64,000 bases of DNA, from positions 62,001 through 126,000 of the forward strand of contig DATERL010000098.1 of assembly GCA_035271585.1 (NCBI GenBank), given 5' to 3'. Below the pieces are notes generated by a model. It was not told the DNA's origin, made no database searches, and saw only the letters and a program-made list of their open reading frames with translations. Of the stretch, positions 45,913 to 55,989 are shown one piece after another; positions within the stretch are counted from its first letter, which is position 1; every line of letters starts with the position of its first letter. The DNA comes from Roseimarinus sp035271585. Lineage in GTDB: Bacteria > Bacteroidota > Bacteroidia > Bacteroidales > Prolixibacteraceae. The position numbers and the translations under genes were made by a program.

Positions 45913-45945
45913 TCCTGTTTTTTTTAATTGATAAAAAGAATAAAA

Positions 45946-45965
45946 GCCCCCGCACTAACGGGGGC
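45946..45965 (-). terminator. GC-rich terminator inside the mannan locus
   Basis: GCCCCCG (45946-45952) and CGGGGGC (45959-45965) form a perfect 7-bp stem with a 6-nt loop. On the minus strand it is followed by TTTTATTCTTTTTA. It lies 19 bp after the surface-binding lipoprotein stop and 33 bp before the GH26 start, so it can cut off or reduce transcription from the susCD part into the enzyme genes. Confidence 0.85.
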
Positions 45966-45984
45966 CTTACCACTATGAAACTAT

Positions 45985-46854
45985 TTAATTATTCTTAACT
46001 AACTCAATATCGTATTGATAAGACCAACTAAGGTAGTTATCATGCGCACCATAATCCCAATAAGGTTCTTCGGGTTTATATTTTAGTACGTACATCAAAT
46101 GCATGCCGCCTTCGGTTTTTGTAACCTTGGCTTCAGCGCTTTTTCCGTCTTTTATAATGTACATGGTATTGCTGTTCAAATCCATTTCCCACTTTGAAGT
46201 CCCTTCGGGAATCAAATGGCGAATTTTGGATGAAATATCAACTCCATCATTAGCAAAAACACCATAAGCACCATCGGGACCAGCATTGTTGATAAGGCTG
46301 CCGTAGGTACGTCCATTTTCGTATCCTTCGTAAACAATTTCGATGCTGTTGTCCACTTCGGGAATCGCTTTGGGAAATTTTGTTGAAATTTCTTCAGCCC
46401 ATTCACTCCCATATTCCTGTTTAATTGATATTTCCTGTTTAGCGTAAGCGTACTTACCAATGTAAAATAAATCGTAGGGTTCAATAATAATAGTCCAAAC
46501 CAAGGGTTCGCCAGCTTTTGATGTTACGGTAATCTCTGATTTATATTCGGCATTGTTAAAATTTAACACCCCTCCGGTTTCAACGTTGGCCGATGCATCA
46601 TACGATAGTACTATGCTTTCGACTTTTACTGCGACAAAATTGAGCCCCGTTTGATCGACAAAAGCAGTAATGGTTTGTTCAAACTCGTCGCGAATAATAG
46701 TTGAAGGGCCAATTTGATTTTCGAGCGTAATTGCAAGTACGTTTCGCTCTTTATTCCATTTTCCATCCAAAATTTCGGACATAGGGTCTTTCTGGCACGA
46801 GAACATAAGCAGTGCCAATGAGACCAATATGGTAGTTTTAAATATTTGTTTCAT
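45985..46854 (-). CDS. Surface glycan-binding protein-like lipoprotein
   Basis: 289 residues with a lipobox (LLMFSCQKD, Cys20). It is beta-rich, with an N-terminal domain of the DUF5018/Ig-like kind (about 30-130; VLAITLENQIGPS...ITVTSKAGEPLVWTI) and a second domain rich in aromatic residues near the end (YWDYGAHDNYLSWSYQ). Placement right after susD (14-bp gap) is where SusE/SusF-type glycan-binding proteins sit. The sequence itself does not name a ligand; a mannan-binding role is inferred. Confidence 0.75.
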   Translation of the reverse strand: MKQIFKTTILVSLALLMFSCQKDPMSEILDGKWNKERNVLAITLENQIGPSTIIRDEFEQTITAFVDQTGLNFVAVKVESIVLSYDASANVETGGVLNFNNAEYKSEITVTSKAGEPLVWTIIIEPYDLFYIGKYAYAKQEISIKQEYGSEWAEEISTKFPKAIPEVDNSIEIVYEGYENGRTYGSLINNAGPDGAYGVFANDGVDISSKIRHLIPEGTSKWEMDLNSNTMYIIKDGKSAEAKVTKTEGGMHLMYVLKYKPEEPYWDYGAHDNYLSWSYQYDIELVKNN

Positions 46855-46868
46855 CGTGTTCAGATTTT

Positions 46869-48371
46869 TTATTTATTTATGTTAGGATTTAGGTCTAACT
46901 CCAATTGTGGAATTGGGTAGAAAGCTGCTTCGTCTTCGGTCAAGCCCACATTTTTAGCAGCTGGTATTGATGATATAACCGAAGCTGTGCGACGTAAATC
47001 GTAAAGATGGTGTCCTTCATAAGCTAATTCCCAAGTACGTTCTTGTAATACCGCTTTACGGAAATCAGCAATTGATAAGCCAGGTGCTAAAGGTTCAAGT
47101 CCAGCGCGCTGTCTAACAACATTAATCCATTTGTAACCTTCGGCGCTGGGTCCTTCAGCTTCGGCATAAGTTAAAGCGATATCGGTAAAACGAATCATGA
47201 ATGGTTTAACACTGGTTTTTTGTCCAACAAAGTGAGGATCGATATATTTAATAGAATAAACCCCTGGAATTTTGCCACTGGCAACACTGCCCACTTCGTT
47301 GCCGTCGGCATCGTAAATGGCATTTTGCATCAGCTCCGTACGGCGTTTGTCGTGCGTATCGAATGTGGTCAAAAATTCGTTATTAATACTGTAAACCTCC
47401 CAGCCATTAGTGGTATAAACCAAGGTGCCATCTTGTAGTTTTACGTAAAAAGGCTGGCCATCGCCCCAAGGCATAAACATGAGTGGCGTTTTTGAATAAT
47501 TACCTTCGTTTTGGCCTGTGCGATCCATATTGATTAACCAAATATGTTCAGGTCCGTCAGGGAAATCAACGTTGTAAATATTGAACAAATTGGGATCGAA
47601 CCCATAAGCTTTTTGGTCGTTGATTACTTTACCTGCCCAGTTGGCTGCTTCGGTATACATGGCTTTAATATCGGCAGCCATATCGCGATACTTGGCAACA
47701 TCATTTTCTTTCGATGAGGCGATGTTAAGATAAACCTTTGACAATACCGACCATGCAGCTGCTCGGTCGAAACGGCCTATTTTACGTTCCAGACCTAAAT
47801 TGCCCTCGGCAAACATCAAGTCGGCAATAATAAAATCGTAAACTTCATCGAGGTTAGCTGCTAACGATGGGGTTGTTTGTGCCACAGTTTTTACCATTTC
47901 CTTTTGAATGGGAACAACACCAAACACGCGTACTAAACTAAAATAAGCCCATGCACGAACCATGTGCGCTTCACCTAAAATTCGATTTTTTACTTCGCTT
48001 GGGAAGTCGGCATCTTCTACATTCTCCAAAACAGCGTTAGCTCGGTTAATGGCTATATAGCAATACTTAAAATAGTTTGCAAGTGTTATGTTAGTTGAGC
48101 CGGCTGTCCATTTTAACATCTCTTGAGCATCTTGCCCTTCGCTGGGTTTAAGGTCGGTAGTTTCGGTGGGTAAATCACCAATATTGGTTATCCCACGAGT
48201 GTATTCCAAAAAGGTAAATGCGTTGTAGGCATACATTAGCGCCGACTCGGCATCGGCCTGCGTTTTATAAAAGTTGTCGTCGGAATAAAATCCGTAGGGC
48301 TCTTCGCTCAAGTCACACGATGAAACCAGAACACCAAGCAATATTAAGAATGATAATATTTTCGTTTTCAT
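46869..48371 (-). CDS. susD: SusD/RagB-family glycan-binding lipoprotein
   Basis: 500 residues with a lipobox (GVLVSSCDLSEEPYG, Cys19). The TPR-rich SusD fold is seen in the family motifs ANAVLENVED, GEAHMVRAWAYFSLVRVFG and the late TYAEAEGPSAEGYKWINVVRQRAGLEPL followed by RTWELAYEGHHLYDLRR. SusD forms the lid over the SusC barrel and captures oligosaccharide at the cell surface. It is 12 bp downstream of susC. Confidence 0.95.
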   Translation of the reverse strand: MKTKILSFLILLGVLVSSCDLSEEPYGFYSDDNFYKTQADAESALMYAYNAFTFLEYTRGITNIGDLPTETTDLKPSEGQDAQEMLKWTAGSTNITLANYFKYCYIAINRANAVLENVEDADFPSEVKNRILGEAHMVRAWAYFSLVRVFGVVPIQKEMVKTVAQTTPSLAANLDEVYDFIIADLMFAEGNLGLERKIGRFDRAAAWSVLSKVYLNIASSKENDVAKYRDMAADIKAMYTEAANWAGKVINDQKAYGFDPNLFNIYNVDFPDGPEHIWLINMDRTGQNEGNYSKTPLMFMPWGDGQPFYVKLQDGTLVYTTNGWEVYSINNEFLTTFDTHDKRRTELMQNAIYDADGNEVGSVASGKIPGVYSIKYIDPHFVGQKTSVKPFMIRFTDIALTYAEAEGPSAEGYKWINVVRQRAGLEPLAPGLSIADFRKAVLQERTWELAYEGHHLYDLRRTASVISSIPAAKNVGLTEDEAAFYPIPQLELDLNPNINK

Positions 48372-48383
48372 ATTTATTCAGTA

Positions 48384-51300
48384 TTAAAAAGTTAAGTTGA
48401 GGCCAAATGTCCAGTTACGCAGGCGTGGATAACCACCCCAGTATATACCATCGAGACCAACTTCGGGGTCGTATCCTTTAAATTTAGTGAAGGTATAAAG
48501 GTTCGAAGCGTTAACGTATAGGCGGATGTTTGAGATGCTTCTCACTTTCGACATGTCGAAGGTGTAGCCTAGGCTAAGATTTTGTATCCGCAAAAAAGAG
48601 CCATCGTGAATAAACCAATCACTAAGGTATAATTGACGTCCGTTGCGTAATGCGGGATATTCGTTGGTTGGGTTATCCATAGTCCAGCGCAAAGGCGATA
48701 CATTGGGCTGTCCCAAACGGTTTTGAAACAATATATCGTTCCCATAAACTCCATTGAGGAAAACCGATAAGTCGAAATTTTTATATCGCATATCGATGTT
48801 CAAACTGGCAATAAAATCGGGGTTAGGGTCGCCAATAACAGTGCGGTCGTCGGTATCAATCACACCATCACCGCTAATGTCAACATATTTGAATTCGCCG
48901 GGAAGCGCCATATCGCCCAATAAACCGGCTTCAATACCTTCGGCAAGTGTTTGTATAATGCCATCGGTTTTATATCCGTAAAATACGTTAACTGGCTGAC
49001 CAATAGCTAAAATATTGGCCGACTGACGAAATTGAGTAAAGTTATAACCGCTAAATTCGTACTCCATGCCAGTATTTTTATCAACCTGCAAACCCGAGGC
49101 AACTGCATTGCCAAGGTCAATAATTTTGTCTTTGTTTTTCGAAAAAATAAAAGCTGATGAAAGTGAAAAGTCCTTGTTGTTAATAATATCACCTTCGATG
49201 GTTAATTCAACACCACGGTTCATCTTTTCACCGTCGTTCACCCATATCCGGTTATAACCCGACGAGAGCGAAAGCAAACGTTCGCGCAACAAGTCGCGTG
49301 TATTTTTTTGGTAAACATCGAAAACAACACGCAAGCGACGACTAAAGAAAGCCATGTCCAAGCCAATGTCATATTGCGCGGTGGTTTCCCATTTCAAATC
49401 GTTGTTTGGTATGCCGCCCCAAATTTGGAATCTATCATCAGCTCCCTCATGACCAACAACATAGCCAGGCCCAATAACAGTGTTCCATTGTCCCTTGTCA
49501 TAATAGGTTTCGTTACCGTAACGACTTAAAGTTTGATAAGGCGAAATGCCCTCGTTTCCTGAAATACCATAACTGGCGCGTATTTTCAGTTCATCGAATA
49601 CAACTAGGTCTTTAATGAACTCTTCGTTGTGCGCCTTCCAACTAATAGCTCCCGATGGGAATTGTGCCCATTTGTTGTTGGCACCAAATTTCGACGAACC
49701 ATCTGCCCTATAAGTAGCGGTAAAAAGATATTTGTCCATTAAACTGTAGAAAACCCTACCGGTAAACGAAAGCATTTCGGTTTTTGTGAGTCCATTTGAA
49801 TGCCTGTTTTTCTCAGGATCGCCGGCGCTCATGTTTTCGTTTTGAAGCGCTTCGTTTACAAAATTATACGAACCCAAGTTCGATGACCTGCTCATGGTAT
49901 ATTGATACGAGTGGCTGGCCATTGCGTTAAATTTGTGTATTCCGGCAAACTCCTTATTGAAAGTCAGGTAGGTTTCTGACAATAAATTATGTCCCATCCA
50001 GTTTCCAATAGATGCTGCACCATTGTTGAAGTATCCGCCCTCGGTATATTCTTTAGGACTATAGCTATCCGAAACAGTAGTCCCAAACTTGTAATTTACC
50101 TGCGATTTTAAGTTTAACGACTCTGTCATCTGAAAATTAAGCAGGTATGAAGTAATGTAATCAAGCCCTTGATTTTTGTTCAACACATTTTCGGTAATGG
50201 CCAGCGGATGACCAAAATCGGTAATGGTTGTGCGGTAATAATGACCGTCCTCATCGTAAACAGGCCAGAGTGGATTCCGAGAGTAAGACAAGCCGCCATT
50301 ATTATTACGGAAGTTACGCGAGAAAATATTTGAGCTGGTGATGCTCAACTTATCGGTAACTTTGTGTGTAACGCCTAAATTGACGATAAATTTTTGGTAC
50401 TCATCGTTTATATATACTCCATTTTGCTCAAGGTAATTAGCACTGAGGTTAAACGAAGTTTGATCGTTTGCGCTGCGAATAGCCACCGTTGTGTTATTCG
50501 AAACCGGAGAGTCGCGAAATACAACGTCGGCCCAATTTGTATGGTATGGCCATTGACCCGATTGAATTTCGGAGATCGACGGATAATAAACTCCGTTTGA
50601 ATTGGTTTGTCCGTTGTAAATAATTTGCAACCCTGCATTTGACATGTCTTCGTTGGTTAATTGAGCCATCAATAGCGGGTCATTCCACATGTTTAGTTTT
50701 GAGGAGAATTGTGAAACCGTGGTTTGTTGTTGAATATCGATGTGGGTTGTGCCCGATTTTGCTTTTTTGGTTGTAACCATAATCACACCATTTGCACCAC
50801 GTGAACCATAAATGGCCGAAGCCGAAGCATCTTTTAATATTTCAACCGATTCGATATCGGCAGGGTTAATTTGTTTCAAGTCGCCAGCTTCACCCAAAGG
50901 AAAACCATCAACCACCACCAAAGGAGCATTGGAACCGCGAAGCGAACTTCCACCACGCACACGAATTGTAGCACCTGCGCCTGGTTCTTGCGACGAGTTA
51001 ACAACTTGCAAACCTGCTGAGCGCCCTTGCAATAAACGATCAATTGAATTCGAAGGAGAGTTTTGTAAGCCTTCAACTTTAATTGTACTTACCGAACCGG
51101 TAAGGTCGCTTTTTCTCACTTCGCCATATCCAATTACCACTACCTCTTCGAGGCCTTTTACGTCTTCATCGAGCAGAACACTCAAAGCAGTGTTGCCTTG
51201 AGAAACAACTTGTTTTGATTTATATCCTACAAATGAAAACACCAAAACGGCATTATTAGATACTGTTTTTATGGTAAACTCACCATTTATATCGGTGACC

Positions 51301-51482
51301 GTTCCATTTAATGTGCCTTTTTCGACGACACTAACTCCCGGTAGCTTTTCACCTTGTTTGGTTTCTACCGTTCCGAAAACCTGGGTCGATTGTGAATAAC
51401 CCGGCAATACCAAACCTATGCTCATGGCCAGTATCATTAGGCTAACAATCAATGCTTTTTGTTTTAAAAGTTTAGATTTCAT
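48384..51482 (-). CDS. susC: SusC/RagA-family TonB-dependent transporter
   Basis: About 1032 residues. The start is set at the ATG at 51482 (MKSKLLKQKALIVSLM), which opens a normal signal peptide; the upstream ATG at 51548 would add 22 charged residues. After the signal comes a carboxypeptidase-regulatory-like domain (about 35-110; GTVETKQGEKLPGVSVVEKGT), the plug with RVRGGSSLRGSNAPLVVVDG and the 22-stranded barrel ending GLNLTF. With SusD it imports oligosaccharides through the outer membrane using TonB energy. It heads the mannan operon and is divergent from the AraC regulator. Confidence 0.95.
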   Translation of the reverse strand: MKSKLLKQKALIVSLMILAMSIGLVLPGYSQSTQVFGTVETKQGEKLPGVSVVEKGTLNGTVTDINGEFTIKTVSNNAVLVFSFVGYKSKQVVSQGNTALSVLLDEDVKGLEEVVVIGYGEVRKSDLTGSVSTIKVEGLQNSPSNSIDRLLQGRSAGLQVVNSSQEPGAGATIRVRGGSSLRGSNAPLVVVDGFPLGEAGDLKQINPADIESVEILKDASASAIYGSRGANGVIMVTTKKAKSGTTHIDIQQQTTVSQFSSKLNMWNDPLLMAQLTNEDMSNAGLQIIYNGQTNSNGVYYPSISEIQSGQWPYHTNWADVVFRDSPVSNNTTVAIRSANDQTSFNLSANYLEQNGVYINDEYQKFIVNLGVTHKVTDKLSITSSNIFSRNFRNNNGGLSYSRNPLWPVYDEDGHYYRTTITDFGHPLAITENVLNKNQGLDYITSYLLNFQMTESLNLKSQVNYKFGTTVSDSYSPKEYTEGGYFNNGAASIGNWMGHNLLSETYLTFNKEFAGIHKFNAMASHSYQYTMSRSSNLGSYNFVNEALQNENMSAGDPEKNRHSNGLTKTEMLSFTGRVFYSLMDKYLFTATYRADGSSKFGANNKWAQFPSGAISWKAHNEEFIKDLVVFDELKIRASYGISGNEGISPYQTLSRYGNETYYDKGQWNTVIGPGYVVGHEGADDRFQIWGGIPNNDLKWETTAQYDIGLDMAFFSRRLRVVFDVYQKNTRDLLRERLLSLSSGYNRIWVNDGEKMNRGVELTIEGDIINNKDFSLSSAFIFSKNKDKIIDLGNAVASGLQVDKNTGMEYEFSGYNFTQFRQSANILAIGQPVNVFYGYKTDGIIQTLAEGIEAGLLGDMALPGEFKYVDISGDGVIDTDDRTVIGDPNPDFIASLNIDMRYKNFDLSVFLNGVYGNDILFQNRLGQPNVSPLRWTMDNPTNEYPALRNGRQLYLSDWFIHDGSFLRIQNLSLGYTFDMSKVRSISNIRLYVNASNLYTFTKFKGYDPEVGLDGIYWGGYPRLRNWTFGLNLTF

Positions 51483-51839
51483 ACGAATAAATTTGATTTT
51501 AATTTTTGCATGAAACTCATCCTGATAGAAAATCTGAATTTGCTTCATTTTAATAATTTTCTTCTCTCAATCTCCACTTTTAATGTGGATTGTTTTTAAA
51601 TATGATTTAAGATTTAGTGTTAGTACAAAGTTATTAATGATAGGGGTAGTTAGCTAGCCAGTTTAATGTTAATTTGCAATACTATTATGAATTTAGACAA
51701 ACACTATAATCCATATTATGCCGCTTATAATGCCTAATAGACCGATTTATAGAGGATAAGAGCGAGCAAGCACATAATGATATATTGAATTATTTTAATT
51801 AGTTTCGTGCATTAAAACATCAATATTTAGCATTTAATC
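51483..51839. other. Divergent regulatory region between susC and the AraC gene
   Basis: 357 bp without a gene. It holds a candidate susC promoter (see separate entry), a short hairpin in the susC leader (ATCTCCAC...GTGGAT, about 51570-51591) and AT-rich spacer toward the AraC start. Any AraC-binding direct repeat would be expected here, but I could not pick one out with confidence. Confidence 0.5.
51597..51629 (-). promoter_or_regulatory. Candidate susC promoter
   Basis: On the minus strand TTTG (51626-51629) is followed after 21 nt by CATATTTA (51597-51604), two mismatches from TANNTTTG. The leader to the susC start would be about 110 nt, long enough for the hairpin mentioned above. Confidence 0.4.
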
Positions 51840-52700
51840 ATGACAAACAGAATAGTAAGAGAGATTACCCCTTTGGCTGACGATGATTTTTTCATTGTAC
51901 TAAATCACTACAATGCAAAGTTTGACTTTCCGGTGCATTATCATCCTGAATATGAGATGAACTTGGTTTTAAACTCGAAGGGGAAACGCATTATTGGTGA
52001 TTCAATTAAGGATTACGAATCGCCCGATTTGGTTTTAATAGGATCCAATACGCCCCATGCTTGGACAGGCTGCGAAAATGGAGTACAAGTTATAACCATC
52101 CAGTTTCAACTCGATTTTTTGGGGGAAAGATTTTTGGCAAGAAAACTCTCGATGCCAATACGCGAAATGCTAGAACGTTCAAAAATGGGCATCTTGTTTT
52201 CGCCCAAAACAACAACCACTCTTACTGAACGAATACTGAAACTTTCAGAGATGAGAGGCTTCGACTCCTTGCTCGAACTGCTTTCAATTTTATACGATTT
52301 ATCGATTTCTCGCAATCAAGTTACCCTTTCGTCCTTATCGTACGTTGGGCAATTTGATACTTCTAAAAGCCGCCGTATTAAAATGGTGAACGAATATTTA
52401 TATAAAAACCTTCAAAGCAATATTCGAATTAACGATGTAGCCGAGCAGGTAAGTATGTCTCCATCGGCTTTTAGCCATTTTTTTAAAAAGCGCACGCAGC
52501 GATCGTTTACCGATTACCTGACCGATTTACGCATAGGCCATGCAGCCCGCTTACTTATCGATAGCGAAAAAAATATTTCTGAAATATGTTTCGAAAGCGG
52601 GTTTAATAATATTTCGAACTTTAACCGTTCATTCAAAGCTCAAAAAGGATGTACACCCAGTGAATTTAGAAGTCAGCAAAAGTTAATCACAAAGCATTAA
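51840..52700 (+). CDS. AraC-family transcriptional regulator
   Basis: 286 residues. An N-terminal cupin sensor domain (about 20-100; FDFPVHYHPEYEMNLVL) precedes a linker and a C-terminal double helix-turn-helix (about 185-280; IRINDVAEQVSMSPSAFSHFFKKRT and NISEICFESGFNNISNFNRSFKAQKGCTPSEFR). Being divergent from susC and just upstream of GH31, it is the likely local regulator of the locus. The mannan locus has no hybrid two-component sensor or ECF sigma/anti-sigma pair in this window. Confidence 0.88.
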   Translation: MTNRIVREITPLADDDFFIVLNHYNAKFDFPVHYHPEYEMNLVLNSKGKRIIGDSIKDYESPDLVLIGSNTPHAWTGCENGVQVITIQFQLDFLGERFLARKLSMPIREMLERSKMGILFSPKTTTTLTERILKLSEMRGFDSLLELLSILYDLSISRNQVTLSSLSYVGQFDTSKSRRIKMVNEYLYKNLQSNIRINDVAEQVSMSPSAFSHFFKKRTQRSFTDYLTDLRIGHAARLLIDSEKNISEICFESGFNNISNFNRSFKAQKGCTPSEFRSQQKLITKH

Positions 52701-52835
52701 TAGTAGGTCTTAATTGACATAACAGCCTCCAATTACAAACAATAAACACACCTTGTGCTATTTCATTTTATGTAATTTAGTTCCTTGATAAATTAATCTC
52801 GACTCATATAATAACAAAATATTAAACAGAATAAA

Positions 52836-55649
52836 ATGAAAGTAATCAACTTGATAATCATTGCTTTACTCGCTTTGCACTTAAATTCGTGCCAAAAAAC
52901 AACGGTCGAAATTACGCCTATCGAAAACGGTGCTGAAATCACAAGCACCAAGCTAAACATTAGGGTTCAGTTTTATACCGAAAACATTGCACGGGTTACT
53001 AAATGGGATAATGCGGGCAAACCCGACAAAACAAGTCTTGTTGTTATACAACATTCACTGCCTTTGCTAGGCATCGAGCAACAAGAAACCAGTCAAGCCA
53101 TTATACTTTCGAGCGATGCGCTTTCGCTTTCAATCGATAAAAAAAGCGGCAACATACAATATCTAGATAATGACAAAAAAATACTCCTAAAGGAAAAAGG
53201 AAAAGCCAGTTTTGAACCCATAGAGTACGATGGAGATCAAGGTTTTTCGGTTAAACAGCAATTTGAACTCACTCCCGACGAAGGAATTTACGGATTGGGA
53301 CAACACCAATATGGCTACTTTAATTACCGAGGAAAAGAAGTGAAACTGGTTCAAAGCAACACCGACGCGGTAAATCCCTTCCTGGTTTCAACTCAAAACT
53401 ATGGCATATTATGGGATAATTACTCCATGACTATTTTTAAAGATAACAAAGATGGTGCATCAATTTTTTCGGATATGGCCGATAACATTGACTATTATTT
53501 TATTAGTGGTGATAATACCGACAAGGTAATTTCGGGTTACCGACACCTTACCGGCAAGGCTCCTATGTACGGAAAATATGCTTTTGGCTTTTGGCAAAGC
53601 AAGGAACATTACGATACACAGGAAGAATTACTAAGTGTTGCCCGTAAATACCGCCAACTAAACATCCCAATCGATAATATGATACAGGACTGGGACTATT
53701 GGAACGGCACTGAAAACTGGAGCGGAATGTTTTTCGATAAAACACTTTTTCCCAACCCCGAAGGCATGATGAAAGAATTACGAAAAATGAATTACCATGC
53801 CATTATTTCAATTTGGCCAGCCCTTGGCCCCAATACCGAAATCAACAAAGAGATGGATCGGAAAGGGTTATTGTATTCACCTATCGGATGGGCGGGCTTC
53901 AAATACTACGACACTTACAAACCGGGCGCCAACGAGCTTTACTGGAAATACCTGCGCGATGGTATTTACTCGAAAGGACTCGATGGTTGGTGGATCGACT
54001 CTACCGAACCCGACGTAATCAACGCCTTATCGAAAGAAGCGACCGAATATGAAATGAAGAAAATGGGCAGCAACTATTTGGGGTCGTTTGCCCGCTACCT
54101 GAATACTTACTCGTTGGTAATGACCGACGATATTCACCGATTTTGGCGAGAAGAAACATCCGATCGTCGTGCTTATATTTTAACCCGGTCATGTTTTGCC
54201 GGTCAGCAACGCAATGCGGCAACAACCTGGAGTGGCGATATTGGTGCCAGTTGGGGAATTTACCGCAACCAAATTTCGGCGGGGCTCAATCACTCCATGT
54301 CGGGCATCCCATACTGGACTTTTGATATTGGTGCTTTTGTTTTGGGCTCGTACGACGGAGTTTTTAACCGTGGGGGCAGCGATCCAGCTTATCACGAGTT
54401 TTATACCCGCATGTTCCAGTTTGGTGCTTTTACCCCAATTTTCAGGTCGCACGGATCAGATACTCCACGAGAAATGTGGGAGATGGGTGAGTTTATGCCC
54501 GCCTTGGTCAAAATCGACAACCTGCGTTATCGCTTAATGCCCTACATCTACTCGCTGGCCTGGAAAGTTACCAACGACGATTATACCATAATGCGCGGAT
54601 TACCCATGGATTTTGGCATCGATAAAAACTGTTTTAACATCGATAACCAGTATATGTTTGGACCATCGATAATGGCTTGCCCCGTAAGCGATTTTATGTA
54701 CCACCGCCCCCCAAGTGCCAGTAAAGTAATTGGGACTGAATTTTTTAAAACGGCCGATGGGCAACCTGGATTATTAGCTCGTTATTACACCGATAACCGT
54801 TTCGAAAACCTTTCACACAACACCACCGACCCCAACATTGACATCAACTGGTATGGTGGCCGCCCAAGTTTCGTTACCGATTCAATGTATTCCATACGCT
54901 GGGAAGGTGTGTTAGTTCCCTCGGAAACTGGAAAACATCAATTTCACATTAAAAGCTACGATACCCGACGAGTTTTTATCGACGGAAAAGAAGTGCAAAT
55001 ATTACAAGAAGGGAATGAAGCTTATAGCCAGTTTATTGAGCTCGAAGCTGGAAAAAGCTACCAATTTGTTGCCGAAGTCGAGAACAAACAAACCGGTGCC
55101 GCCCGTATGATTATCAACTGGAAAACACCTTCGGTTTTTGAATTGGAAGCACAAGCCGTTGAAATCGAAAAAACAATTAACGTGTACTTGCCCTCCTCAA
55201 CAATTTGGTACGACTTCTGGACAGGTCAACAATTTACCGGAGGCGATAAAATTAATACACCGGCCCCCATCGATATTATCCCCTTATTTGTACGCGCAGG
55301 TTCAATTATCCCCATGGGACCTTTTATACAATATACTACTGAAAAACCGGCCGATCCTATTGAATTAAGAATTTACACCGGCGCTAATGGCGAATTTGAA
55401 TTGTACGAAGACGAAAACGATAACTACAATTACGAAAAGGGAATATACAGCACCATTAAATTAAAATGGAACGACAAAGCCCGTGAATTGACCATTGATG
55501 AACGGCAAGGTGAATTTCCCGGAATGCTGAAAACTCGAAAATTCAATATCGTTTTGGTTGAAAGCGGAAAAGGAAATGGCTTAAATATTTCGAATGGTTT
55601 TGACAAAACAGTTATTTACAATGGCAGCGCACTGTTGGTGAAACTTTAA
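52836..55649 (+). CDS. GH31 alpha-glycosidase with inserted PA14 domain
   Basis: 937 residues, lipobox (ALHLNSCQKT, Cys19). An N-terminal beta-sandwich (about 25-235) precedes the GH31 barrel with the nucleophile Asp388 in GWWIDSTEPD and the acid/base Asp468 in SGDIGASWG. A PA14-like domain (about 640-770; LLARYYTDNRFE, YSIRWEGVLVPSETGKHQFHI, ARMIINWK) is inserted before the C-terminal beta domain with its DUF5110-type end. The overall pattern resembles bacterial alpha-xylosidases, some of which carry PA14 in a different place. The substrate is inferred: alpha-xylosyl or alpha-glucosyl side chains. Confidence 0.88.
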   Translation: MKVINLIIIALLALHLNSCQKTTVEITPIENGAEITSTKLNIRVQFYTENIARVTKWDNAGKPDKTSLVVIQHSLPLLGIEQQETSQAIILSSDALSLSIDKKSGNIQYLDNDKKILLKEKGKASFEPIEYDGDQGFSVKQQFELTPDEGIYGLGQHQYGYFNYRGKEVKLVQSNTDAVNPFLVSTQNYGILWDNYSMTIFKDNKDGASIFSDMADNIDYYFISGDNTDKVISGYRHLTGKAPMYGKYAFGFWQSKEHYDTQEELLSVARKYRQLNIPIDNMIQDWDYWNGTENWSGMFFDKTLFPNPEGMMKELRKMNYHAIISIWPALGPNTEINKEMDRKGLLYSPIGWAGFKYYDTYKPGANELYWKYLRDGIYSKGLDGWWIDSTEPDVINALSKEATEYEMKKMGSNYLGSFARYLNTYSLVMTDDIHRFWREETSDRRAYILTRSCFAGQQRNAATTWSGDIGASWGIYRNQISAGLNHSMSGIPYWTFDIGAFVLGSYDGVFNRGGSDPAYHEFYTRMFQFGAFTPIFRSHGSDTPREMWEMGEFMPALVKIDNLRYRLMPYIYSLAWKVTNDDYTIMRGLPMDFGIDKNCFNIDNQYMFGPSIMACPVSDFMYHRPPSASKVIGTEFFKTADGQPGLLARYYTDNRFENLSHNTTDPNIDINWYGGRPSFVTDSMYSIRWEGVLVPSETGKHQFHIKSYDTRRVFIDGKEVQILQEGNEAYSQFIELEAGKSYQFVAEVENKQTGAARMIINWKTPSVFELEAQAVEIEKTINVYLPSSTIWYDFWTGQQFTGGDKINTPAPIDIIPLFVRAGSIIPMGPFIQYTTEKPADPIELRIYTGANGEFELYEDENDNYNYEKGIYSTIKLKWNDKARELTIDERQGEFPGMLKTRKFNIVLVESGKGNGLNISNGFDKTVIYNGSALLVKL

Positions 55650-55989
55650 AAAACAACGAATACCTCGTGCCTAGCAATTAATAATAAGCTTGTGTGGCAC
55701 GGGGTGTTTTTATGCATTTTAATCAATAAATATTCGCAAACGAGCTTCTTAAAGAACACCCGCAAATAATTGGCAAGCGATTTAAATCTCTCTTTTGTTC
55801 ATTCATAACATTTCTTCAATTATCAAATAATGGTATAAATTGAGATAACTTGCACCCTAGTTTTTCTTCATTAGCGAAATAAGCAAAACTACAAATCAAC
55901 ACATATTTGCCTTTTTTAGTTTCATTTTTCAATAAAACACTTATATTCGCTGTTAATATTCAACCAAAAATCATTTAAAACTTAACCGA
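55650..55989. other. Intergenic region between GH31 and the MFS gene
   Basis: 340 bp. It begins with the GH31 terminator (separate entry). The rest is AT-rich upstream sequence of the MFS gene with no reading frame of note. Confidence 0.55.
55662..55711 (+). terminator. Rho-independent terminator after GH31
   Basis: ACCTCGTGCC (55662-55671) pairs with GGCACGGGGT (55696-55705), 10 pairs with one G-T wobble, 24-nt loop, then GTTTTT. It lies 12 bp after the GH31 stop. Confidence 0.8.

Noticed and set aside
51483..51548. Longer susC start at 51548
   Set aside because: The extra 22 residues are charged and precede a complete signal peptide starting at 51482.
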